A DNA stretch of 64,000 nucleotides, taken from NCBI GenBank assembly GCA_000151295.1, contig GG745344.1, positions 417,647 through 481,646 of the forward strand, written 5' to 3'. The stretch's first letter is position 1, and each line of letters begins with the position of its first letter. The notes under the pieces are model-generated. The model saw only the letters and a list, made by a program, of their open reading frames with translations, was not told the DNA's origin and made no database searches. The position numbers and the translations under genes are program-made. Below, piece by piece: positions 54,711 to 64,000 of this stretch. This DNA is from Allomyces macrogynus ATCC 38327 (Eukaryota; Blastocladiomycota; Blastocladiomycetes; Blastocladiales; Blastocladiaceae).

Positions 54711-55194
54711 GCGAAGAGGGTGATGGCAGCTTGGAATGCTGGAAATTGTTTGCTGTTTTTTGGTGCGCTACGTTGCACGCACCGAGGTGTATTTCTTCGC
54801 CGACTGTATATTTGTGGGAATGGATTGCGGATCTTGTTCACCGCGTCTTGCTGAGGCTCTGTCGTGCGGATGCGAAAGACTGCGAGAGGCCGCCAGGACC
54901 CATGTACAACAACGATATGGCCGTCGGCGTCATGACCCTGTCGCCATCTATCTTCACCGCGCGTCGTGGATTGATTCGCCCTACCGCTCCAGCGGTCCAG
55001 CTTTGGCTTTCCGGGCGATACATTTCGGCGACGGGCCCTGGTGAGCGCAACGGATATGTTGAGAGGAATGATGGGGAACGATCTCTACATGTCCGTCCCT
55101 TCCTGCTTCTGAATGGCCAATGCTGTCGTGCCCACATTGTCGGCGCCACGTCGCGTTCCAGGCGTAGAAACATCAGTCTCGACCTTTCACGTTT
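54711..55194. other. Intergenic, no recognised gene
   Basis: 3' flank of the repeat protein, then the start of the decayed arginase-like region. Confidence 0.5.
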
Positions 55195-56520
55195 TTGATC
55201 CTCTTCGACGTGGGACCATACGGTGCGGCCGCTTTTTCATGTAACCTGACGATCCCACTCTGGTGGCTTCGGCTCGTGCAGCCGGGATATCATTGGAGTG
55301 ATGGAATGTTCTCCGCGTTTCCACCATTTTGGCAGGGCGTCGCGCGCAACCCCAAGGGAGGCCAGCTTGGAACGGCTGATGGGCCTGCTGTGGCGCTGAC
55401 CGAGATTTACTCGGCGGGGCCCATTGTCAATTCCGAGACCAACGTCGATTAGCGGTACTTATACTCTTGCTCGGGCCCGGCTATCTTTGGCTCAGAACGG
55501 CGCTTGCTGATCGGCGCGGTTACACGCGCAACACTTAGTCCCCGTTTTTGTGTGTACACGATCCAGATCGTGTTCGCCGGTCATATCGGCAATAACAGTG
55601 TGAAGCCGCTGTCATTTGACGATGCGCACGCTCAGCTACAAGCGCGCGTGCAAAACGCGCTGCAGAGCGGGTTCATCGTGTTTGTGATTGGTGGCAGCGG
55701 CGACCAAGCGCTCAGCAACACTCGTGCACTCATGGCATGGCCGTGTCGCCCGCGTCGATGCGCATGACGGTCATCAACGTGGACGCGCGCCTGGATGCGG
55801 CCGAAATCTCCGTGTCGCATTCCGAAATCATGTACCGTGGGCTGCTCAACGACGCCAACTTCCAGGCGGGCAATGGGCTGCTGGTCGGGTATGCGGCGCA
55901 AGGGGTCGATTGCTCAGCACAGCAGCTAGCATACTTGCGCACTCGCGATCGCATTATCCAACCGCGCAACACGCCCATATGCACCTGGATCTACCTGGCG
56001 TGGCTCTCGGACTAGACCACGGAACCGGGCATTTTTCAGAAACGCTTCCTGTGGTACCTCAATAGCCAAGACTCCCTCGCGGGCGACTGGGCGGGTGCGA
56101 TTTCGTTTGACTTGAGTGCAATTCGTGCGTCAAATGCTCCGGTTCGTGTTTGCATTGTGTTCCAGCTCTTCGAGTTGGGGCGGATCATGGCTGACTTCAT
56201 TTGATTTGCAATATAAGGGCGTCTCGAATTTGTCTTCGCATGGCCTGAACGCAGAGCAGGCCATGGTTATTTGCAACGTCGCTGGAATGCATGGAAAGGT
56301 ACGCATTTTGTCAGCGGGAAGAGGTTACGCCGGTCGCATCTGGCAGCTGGAAAGACTCATGCGTGTGCTCGATCCTCATCATCATCAGGTCAAGGTCATG
56401 GACATCAACAAGTTCAACCCGCAGATTGAAAAGCACCAGACGAGACGGCTGGTCGCTCGAATGTTCTATCTTTTTGCCTTGGTGTCGCGATTCGTTGAAG
56501 GGTGCGATATGTCAATTATC
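55195..56520 (+). pseudogene. Arginase/formimidoylglutamase-fold pseudogene, copy 1
   Basis: Ordered remains of a ureohydrolase: GVARNPKGGQLGTADGPAV (the GV.RN.GR.GA..GP entry motif), IGGSGDQALSN, INVDARLDAAE, HSEIMYRGLLN, ISFDLSAIRASNAP, GVSNLSSHGLNAEQAM and DINKFNPQIEK. Introns survive: APG|VSNL is restored by splicing 56147-56220ish, and HGK|VKVMD by splicing from 56300 to CAG at ~56388. Against function: a frame break near 55735, in-frame stops near 55450 and 56013, and loss of metal ligands (DARLD for DAHxD, GGSGDQ for GGxH, SFDLS for SxDxD). The family assignment is solid; formimidoylglutamase versus agmatinase is not resolved. Confidence 0.75.
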
Positions 56521-57415
56521 TTGGTTCATGATTCAATCCTCAATTCACTCCCATCACGCTGCGTTCTACATTAACAAGTGAATGTGATTGAATCTCTGCA
56601 CAGGCGCCAGTTTGCAACAGATCCTGGCCAAAACAATCAAAGTCGTGGACGTCAGCGCAAAAATGAACTGCGCCAGATGGGTCCGGCTAGTTGGTGGCTC
56701 CAATGTTCGATAATCATATCGGTTTTGCCCTGGTGTTGCTTGGTGGACGCTGTATCATGGTTGCGCGAAAATTGATTCTGCTTCGAGTGCAGGATTTTGA
56801 GGTGGAAGGCGTTGAAGGCCCGTGTCACTGTTGAGCACACACTTCTTACAATATGTGAAAACCGTGCGTCGCAGCCAGCGTGCAACACTGCTCGTTGTTG
56901 GCGGGTCCAGGACGCTGCAACCATTGCCACTGCTTGCGCGCCACGGCCCACCATCCCTTGCGCACGCGGTCTGCATAACCCACGTTGGGGACACAAGAAC
57001 AGACAGACGGAGGGGGATGATGGCGGCGGACGCCGCGAACTGGGATTCCCGGTCAGTCGCTTGATAAGGCAAGCGTCGCCAGTACCGGGTTGAGGAGGCC
57101 AAGCATTTTTCTGCCCGAATGCTTGCGATTTGACTGCTTTTGGTGCCCGACGGTTGGTAAGCGCATATGTATTTTACCTGCCCGGCGACGTCGATCCTGT
57201 TTGTGGAAACGGATTCCGTGTCTCGTCCACCACGCCCGACGTGAATGATGCTCATTCATCATGCCGAATGCTGACTGGTTGTGGCCATACCGCGGTCCAT
57301 GACCAAGGATGTCGTCTCTGTTATCACATCATACTGCGTTCAGCTCTCCCACAATAGGCATGAGCGAGCGGCAGGATTTCCAGCGATTTGCTCGTTTGAT
57401 ACTGTAGTCTGCAAA
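56521..57415. other. Spacer between the two arginase-like copies
   Basis: No recognised gene; only weak short frames. Confidence 0.45.
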
Positions 57416-57720
57416 GCGATTTCGTTTGACTTGAGCATGCGCAACCGCGCACGGCCAACACTTGATTTTGAATTTCATGATACATAACCGACCATGCTTT
57501 GCGATAATGTTGTGCACGGCATTTCGGTTCTGTATCGGCGAGGCCTACTACGGACCAGGACATGATTACTTCCAACGACGCTGGAATGCATGGCAAGGCC
57601 GACACGTATTTCCACACCAAGAGCCAGTTTGAACGGCCAAAGGCGGGCTGGTTGGTTGCCCGCATTTTCCATTAACTTTGCCTTGGCGTTGCAATACGCC
57701 CGATTTTGGTGGTGCGTGAG
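57416..57720 (+). pseudogene. Arginase-fold pseudogene, copy 2 (short fragment)
   Basis: GCGATTTCGTTTGACTTGAG at 57416 is identical to the copy-1 segment at 56097. CGCTGGAATGCATGGCAAGG (~57571) closely matches copy 1 (~56280), and GGTTGGTTGCCCGCATTTTC mirrors copy 1's GGCTGGTCGCTCGAATGTTC. The order is conserved, but the intervening sequence is shortened and shifted. Confidence 0.7.
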
Positions 57721-58486
57721 TAGTCGATATTCGCCCATGGTCGTCCTGTTCTTGCAAGAAAGTCCGCCATGCTCATGGTCAAAGCACGGCGTGGTGTTGG
57801 TCATCTTCACTTGTGAGCGCTGGTGACAAGATGCGATGAAGTGCCAAATAAGCAAGCCCGTGGCATGAATTTGCTGATCACGTTTACCATGGCGTTTGGC
57901 ACTCGCGCTCTCTCCAAACGTCGGACGGGCAGGTCCGGTCATCATGGTCGTACTCTGTCCGCCCAGTATTCATGTCAGCGGGGGTCGACGCCAGCCGATT
58001 GATTGTCAGGGATACGCTCTCTGCATCAGTCGCACGTCGGAGCCCGCTTTGCTCAGTCGACCAACAAAGTTTCAGCAAATGGGTTCTTATCTTCCCCTGC
58101 AGCTATTCAGTTCCACATTGGTTTGGCCTCGGTGGGCCGCCGCCAGCAATCATGCTTGCGATGAGAAAACGCAGGTGACGCTGCCACATTTCCTTCAAAG
58201 ACAAGCAAAGAGGGAGAGGCAGGCAAACATCATCAACAAAGATTGGTACCATTTCAACAAAAACGACATGAGACAAAAAGCGCGGGCGCGATGATTGATT
58301 GAAGAGACGAGCGAGGGAACAGCAAACAAAACGTAGAGATTGTTTTTCAGCGATTGGATGCGGCAAAGCGCGAGGAAAGAAAAGACTCCATATGCCAAAA
58401 TGAAATACGGTGGAAAGGTTGCTGGAAGATGGAGGGAAAACAAACATGCAAGCGAGCGACGCTCATCATGACGACACGGCGGTAAC
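57721..58486. other. Intergenic, no recognised gene
   Basis: AT-richer; the last ~250 bp is the 3' flank of the GTPase gene. Confidence 0.5.
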
Positions 58487-61400
58487 TTAGTGGCGGTGCA
58501 CCGAGTAGTAGCGCTCGAGGTGCGTGACAACGGCAGACAGCTTCTCCGTCGATGCGACAACATTGGCCGTCGCCGACGACGACGACGAGGTCACGACCTT
58601 GGACGACGAGCTCGTCTTGGTCACGGTCGTCGAGGTCGTCTTGGATGTGGTGGTCGTTGCTGCACTCGCGCGCGCCGACCGGCGCAGGACCGACCGCGCC
58701 AGACTGCGGTACGCGTCCTGGACCTCGAGGAACAGGTCGAGCGGCATGCGGTCCTCGCGTACGGCCAACACGCACCGTTCCAGCACGGCAACGCGCGACT
58801 CGTACTCGGCAAGCAGACGGCGCTCCTCGCCAAGGGCGCGCAGCACCTGCTGCAGCTCGGCGCGGTGCCGGACGAGATGCTTCTCGACAAGGTCGCGGGC
58901 CGCGTGCAGCCGCGTGATCGCCGACGCGTACCTGTCGCGGCGCGTTGTCATGAACTTGGCCGTGATGCCCGTGCCGCGCGCACCGCGCGCGAGGAGCGGG
59001 ACTACCGTCGCGGCCACGTCCGCGACCAGCAGGTAGTGCCGGCGGTCCGGCGAGAGGTGCGCGCCGCGCACGCGCACCGAGCCTGCGGGGAGCGCGAGCG
59101 TCACGTGCACGTCGCGGATCTTGGTGCCGTTGGGCGCCTCATAGTGAATAAAGACCGGATGCGTCGCGATCTGGCAGTGCGGGCACGACGAGTGAACACG
59201 CGCAACGGCCCAGTCCTTGGGCTTGCCGTGGATCGGGCAGGGTGGCGCCGTGTTCGGTCCCATCCCAAACTGCGCGGCCAAGGCAGGCGGCGCCGGGACG
59301 GCCGACCGCGCATCGATCTCAACCTGGTCGTTGGTGTCGCAGTAGGCGAGATCGGCATCGACGCGCTGCTTCTCGGCGCGCAGCTGCGCAATCTTGCCGG
59401 CGGCGTCGATCAGGCGCCGTTCCTTGTCGGACTTGGAGAGGCGCACCATATCGCTGCGCACCTGCGCAATCGTCGCCTGCAGGTGACGCTCGACGTGCAC
59501 GTCCATGTCGCGCAAGATCGGCACCTTGGTGAACTGCACACGCTCGATGGGCGTCGGGACCGTGGCCGTCGCCAGCTGCTCGAGCACATCGAGCAAAACA
59601 TGCATGCCCTCGTAGCAGACGGCCTGCAGACCGGCGCGCGCACCGCGCGGAACGACATTGTCCATGGGCACGTGGATCGGGGTCACGTCCGGGAAGCCGA
59701 GCTCGGCGAGCTTCTTGTTGAACTCGGACGCGCGCACGCCCAGATCGAACAGGGCAAACTGGTCACCCTGGGTCTGTGGCACAGGTTGCACGCACCCGCC
59801 GGGGCCGGCCATGATGCTCTGCACCGGCACAGCGCTATTGCCCGCGTTGATGCCGCGCTTAGCCTGGTCAATGGCCTTGTGCACGTTGTAGGACGAGTGG
59901 ACAACGACCAGGTTGGTGCACAGGTCACGCAGATTGGTCAGGTACGTGGTCAGCGCCGCGAGCGAGGCCGAGTCGTACGGGCGGTCGGCGTTGATCACGT
60001 AGACAATGGCCGTGACCGACCCGGCGCGCTTGACCTGGTCGAGAATGCCCGTGAGGTGGTCGAGGTCGACAAACGGGTTGGCAAACGCAGCGCTGTCGAG
60101 CAGTCCAGGCGTATCGATCAGATCCAAGCACAGACGCGGGCGCGGCGAGGGCCGCGTCAGGACCAGCTCGAGACCGCGGTCGTGCATGAGGTCCTCGACT
60201 TGCTCGAGATACTCAAACTGGGCCTCGTCGCGCGTCATACCGCCCTGCGCCATGACGCCCTGGTAGAGCGCGCCCAAAACCTGGTGCAGAGACTGCGGAC
60301 CGAGCGACGCAGCGGCCACGGCCGTCGACAGGGCCGTTGACGTGGAAACGACCGAACTGCCGTCGTCGCACGAGCAGACGGCCGACGAGCACGACGAGCA
60401 CGACGAACGCGACGAGCGCGACGACACGACCGAGTGGTTGTCGTGGAAATTCTGCTGCTGGAACTGCTGCTGTTGCTGGAACTGCAACTGCTGCTCCTGC
60501 TGCTGCTGGTGGGACACGTAGAGACCCCCACCAATCGCAGCCTGGAGGGCCACGTCGGTCGCAAATTTGGTGATGTTTTGGTCCATGTTTGCGGTCACCT
60601 GCCCCTGCTGCTGCTGCTGGCCCTGTTGGCCTTGCTGCTGCGAGGTCGTCGCGTTAACGGCATAGTACGACTGGTCACCAGCCATGCCGATCGACGACAT
60701 GCCCGAACCCGTGTTGTACGACGCGGTCGTGCGCTTGGACGTGGCCGTGGTCACCTTGGTCGTCTTGCGGACCTGCTTGCCGTTTTCCATGACATAGTCG
60801 GTCTTGGTCGTCGTCTGGATCTGCGGCTCGTGGAAGTGCTGGATGCGGCCGTTGCTCGCGTTGGCACTGTTCGCAAACGTGGTCGTCACCTGGTGCTGTT
60901 GTTGCTGCTGCGACTGCTGCTGCTGCTGCGCCGACGCCGTGACCTGGTACTTGGACGTCGAGGAATTTATGTCCATGCCAAACAACTGAGCCTCGAGCGA
61001 CGCGCCCTTGTGGTCGCGCGGGACCAGAAGCGCCTGGCGGTGCGGCACGCGCAAGAAAAAGCGGCGCGCGGCCTTGGTCTGCGAGTTGACGCCGTCGCCG
61101 ACGCGCAGCTCGGTCGGGTCGTATGCGGCCTCGCAGTACTCGTGCAGGAATTGGATGAGCGTCGTCTAGGTAAATCGCACCGCAATGGAACCAAAGCGTC
61201 AGCATGCAGGCACTTGGTCAAGCACAGAAGAAGAATCCCAGCCCCGAGAAAACGCGTCGTTTACCTTGCCCGCCTGCGACGTGCCAATGATCGGGATGAC
61301 GGCCGTCGGCACCCCACCGCCCGTGCGCGGGACAAACGGCGCCGACGTTGCGACGGTCGTGGTCGTGACCATGGTCGCGGCATCGTCGACCTGGAAATCA

Positions 61401-61582
61401 GCCGTGTAGGACGAGCCCGAGGACGACGACGACGACGACGAAATGTAGTCACGCGACGAGACGACTGAGACGGACGACGACGGCGCGACCGACGAGTAGT
61501 TGGAGGCCTCGGTCACCGACGAAATGGTCGAGAGCGTACGGGCGCGCACAGCGCGCGCGGCGGGGTTCGAACGCGACGACAT
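58487..61582 (-). CDS. P-loop GTPase-like protein with Gln-rich insertion and C-terminal coiled coil
   Basis: Exons (minus): 61582-61265 and 61165-58487; the 99-bp intron splits the P-loop (GTSQAGK|TTLIQFL); 998 aa. Residues 1-95 are Ser-rich. The Walker A motif is followed by FLRVPHRQALLVPRD, then by a ~240-residue insertion of Gln runs and Ser/Cys repeats (SSCSSCSSAVCSC) before the switch-2 motif LDLIDTPGLLDSAAFANPF. The remaining G-domain reads AIVYVINADRPYD and LVVVHSSYN; the canonical NKxD is not visible. A CPIHGKP...CPHC pair could bind zinc, and long helices (LVEKHLVRHRAELQQVLRAL) follow. The C-terminus is Ser/Thr-rich. It resembles the AIG1/septin-like fungal P-loop families; the cellular role is unknown. 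Confidence 0.8.
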
Positions 61583-62706
61583 GGCGAGATCAGCGAAAGA
61601 ATAAACTGGAGCCAAGCGAAAGGGGAGAATTGATTGAGCCTTGGTTCGGGTCCGCGTTTTGCTGGGCCAGACCGTTGCTACCGGGCTGCTCTGCCGTTCG
61701 GGCACGGGCTCCGCGCTTCATTGGCGTACCTTGGAGGAGCAAGAGTTCAAGGCGCAACCGGCAGCCGAGTCCGGGTTCGTCGCGACTTCACCAAAACAAG
61801 CGAGGATCGAGACGCAGCGTCGCGTATGGGTCGGTTTCTCGATCGGCTGGCGAGAGCAGCACGCAGACAAGCGGGGGCAGCTGGTCCAGGAGCTCGTTTG
61901 TAGAGCAGGGAGCGGGATTATTGAGCGAATGCACGCGCTCGTGGCGATATCACCGGGCGTCGTTGGTAAACTCAAGTCGTGTTGGTCGCGAGAGCAGCAC
62001 ACGCGCGCGACGTCGGCGGGAGGTTTGCAGCGAGCTCTTGGAGGGCGCGCGCGAGGAGAGGTTACTAACGCGGAAGGTGGTCGGCCAGCGTCATGGTGGG
62101 CGCCAGGCTGGGCGATGCTGGCCGATGGTTGCGCCAGGTATTTCCACAGCAGAAGTGTAGAAGCCACTGCCAGGCAAGCGACTGTGCGCACGCCACGCCG
62201 AACTGCTCAGCCAACGGTCCTTCCACGTTGGGTTCCGTTGGGCTGCTCCAACGCTCTGTGTCGTTTCCCGCTAGTCTCCCACCGCCGTCGAAACGGATCG
62301 ACAAACAAGGAACCGTGCCGACGGGTCCCTCAACCTGCGCTGCGGGGTTGTGCGGCACGCCCGGCGACGGCGACGCGTCGCGACGCGGTTAAAGTGCAGT
62401 GCAAATCAATGGACATGCCTGACTACAGAATGATATGTGACCGTTCAAGGAAAAGACAGGTGGACAGCATCCTTTGACTCGGCAATGGAAGGAAGAGGAC
62501 GTATTGTGGTTGCCAGAATGGGCTCGTCGGCAAGAGCAGGCAAAAATGAGTGTCGTCTTGTGTTTCAAAGGGCGGTCATGGACAAAAATGCGCCTAGCAC
62601 GGCAACAAAAATGAACATCAAGCAAAGACTGCGCGATCGTGGCCAGTGCTGGTGATCAGTGCTCGGTTGGTCAGCGCGAGCGAGCAAAGCGCAGAATGAA
62701 ACGCGG
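61583..62706. other. Intergenic, 1.1 kb
   Basis: Contains the GTPase promoter region (61583-61640) and the downstream flank of the coiled-coil gene. No convincing exon. Confidence 0.5.
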
Positions 62707-63670
62707 TCACTCCTCGTCGGCATCGTCAGCCGCATCCATATCGGCCTGTGCCTGCAGGTCCGCGAGCGCCGTGCCCGCTGCCACAGCAACCTTCTCCACC
62801 ACATCCACGGCCACGACAACGGCGCGGCGGTACGTGGTCGCATCGGCCATGGCCGCAATGCCCGCGACCAGCGACTCTTGCACGCGCGTGAGCGCGACCA
62901 CAATACCGTGGTTGGCCGGCAGACCCAGTGTGCCCGCGGCCAGCTCGAGCAGCCGGTCAATCTCCGTCTTGACGTCGAGGAACGTCTCGGCCGTCAGGGC
63001 CATGGCCAGTTTGTAGGTGTCGGTCGGCGCAATCTTGCTCCACCCGAGCCGCAGCTGGTTGAGCCCAAACACGAGTGTATGCGTTGTGACCTCGGTCGCG
63101 TTGGCCGTGAGCGACACGGCGTCGACCACGTCGCAAACAGGTGCCGTCTCGACAGCGTCCTGCACGGTCGGGCGCATCGCCTGCACCCACCGGTCGTCAG
63201 CAAACTCGGCGGGAAGCGGCTGCGGACGGCTGCGCGCCTCCTTGGCCTCGGCCTTGATCTGCTCGACAACGTGTTCCGGGAATACGGGGGGCACGTACGC
63301 GACGTCGGCAGCCTCAATGGCCTCGGTATCTGCGTCCTCGTCGCCCTCAACGGCCACGGCCAGGTCGTCGATGAGCCCGAGCCGCTCGAGATCGGCGTTG
63401 AGCTCGGTCAGTTGCGGGTCGTCCGGGTCGGCCTCGCCCGTGAGCCATGCCTCGGTCTGCTCGGCACGTGCAATCGCTTCGAGCTGTTCCTTGAGCAACG
63501 CGAGTTCATCTGGATAAAGCAAGCACGCTTCGGTCAGAGGCCTGCTTCATTGGTTGAACAATAACGTCGATGGTCAGACCTTCACGCGCACGAAGCTCCT
63601 CACGCAGCGTCTCCACGCGGTCGCGCTTGATGGTAATAAACTTGCTCAGCTCGACTTTCTTCTCCTCCAT
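62707..63670 (-). CDS. Coiled-coil, helical acidic protein, function unknown
   Basis: Exons (minus): 63670-63580 and 63509-62707; the 70-bp intron joins RARE to DELALLKEQLEA, extending one heptad pattern (KKVELSKFITIKRDRVETLREEL... onward) without a break; 297 aa. The first ~60 residues form a coiled coil, then an acidic linker (EGDEDADTEAIEAAD), then a helical, Val/Ala-rich C-terminal half (TNATEVTTHTLVFGLNQLRL, VVVAVDVVEKVAVAAG). No enzyme motif, signal peptide or membrane segment. The family is not recognised. The start MEEKKVEL is likely, but an upstream ATG (63853, MADEAESS) followed by a GTACAT donor could provide an alternative first exon. Confidence 0.7.
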
Positions 63671-64000
63671 GGTCGCTGTCGTGAAGCGGTTGGCCAGTAA
63701 CGCGGCCTAGCACCATCGCCGACGCAAACACGACCTGGTCATCAGTTTGGTGCCGTTCTTTCGCATAAACGGGCACCGAGGATGGTTCAGCGCGGCGCAG
63801 GTCGATGAGTATCCATTGCGATCATGTACCGAGCTCTCAGCTTCGTCTGCCATGGTGTTGGTGGTTGTAATGCGGATAGTTGATGGGTGGTTCAAGGGAG
63901 CGCGGGAGACTGGTGCGGTTGGTGTCGGTCGTGCGCTGCAAGTCGGCCAAGGCCGTATTGTGCGGCGTCTGTCGCGTCGTGAAAAGGTTTGCCGCGCGTT
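63671..64000. other. Upstream flank to window end
   Basis: Promoter or possible first exon of the coiled-coil gene (see MADEAESS at 63853). Nothing else supported. Confidence 0.4.

Noticed and set aside
58490..60340. 616-residue plus-strand open frame antisense to the P-loop GTPase
   Set aside because: It is a GC-composition shadow of the coding strand, with an Arg/Gly-heavy product and no domain.
1..64000. CRISPR arrays, operons, prophage or insertion sequences
   Set aside because: No such structures are visible, and introns throughout show a eukaryotic nuclear genome.
1..64000. tRNA and rRNA genes
   Set aside because: I checked loosely for B-box-like GGTTCGA words; those at ~5039 and ~61565 lack flanking cloverleaf arms. 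A tRNA search program would be needed to exclude any.

Overview
This window is nuclear DNA from a eukaryote, most likely an early-diverging zoosporic fungus of the Blastocladiomycota type (Allomyces/Catenaria-like). That placement is inference. It rests on GC-rich, Ala/Pro-rich genes, mostly 41-110 bp GT-AG introns, fungal-type housekeeping genes on both strands, abundant disordered or poly-Gln proteins, and a cobalamin-pathway gene that most fungi lack. Two assembly gaps (2628-3137 and 20688-21668) and several one-base frame breaks show it is a draft scaffold.

Layout. 1-6.6 kb: a LAMMER kinase (5' end outside the window), the 3' end of an Ala/Gln-rich gene, an intronless TFIIB pseudogene, and the intact TFIIB gene. 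7.8-11.5 kb: an F-box-like, Cys-rich protein and a single-pass membrane protein. 11.7-18.1 kb: a CobS (cobalamin synthase) homologue, a Nug1/GNL3-like nucleolar GTPase, riboflavin synthase and a USE1-like SNARE. 18.3-23 kb: a BTB/T1 protein and a gapped Cys-rich protein. 24-27.4 kb: Enp2/NOL10 and an Mpv17-family protein. 27.4-33.6 kb: a gene-poor stretch with short repeats and an F-box/LRR gene carrying a frame break. 33.6-42.1 kb: a hypothetical protein, PIG-S/GPI17, an ankyrin-like protein and SYO1. 42.4-47.7 kb: a RAB5IF/OPTI-like protein, an RMD1 (DUF155) protein and SRP68. 48.4-54.7 kb: a Gln-rich SPxNK protein behind a clear TATA box, a MEF2-type MADS factor, and a multi-repeat protein with WSKLK and YYxKKG motifs. 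54.7-58.4 kb: two decayed copies of an arginase-fold gene. 58.4-64 kb: a large P-loop GTPase with a Gln-rich insertion and a coiled-coil protein.

Functional themes. Three genes act in ribosome biogenesis (Nug1-like, Enp2, SYO1). Several act in the secretory pathway or ER (SRP68, RAB5IF-like, PIG-S, USE1-like). There is no operon logic. The proximity of CobS to riboflavin synthase is noted, although FMN is the biosynthetic source of the DMB lower ligand of B12 in bacteria. The splice models were built by hand from reading frames and GT-AG sites. For most multi-exon genes the summed exon length is an exact multiple of three, which supports the models.
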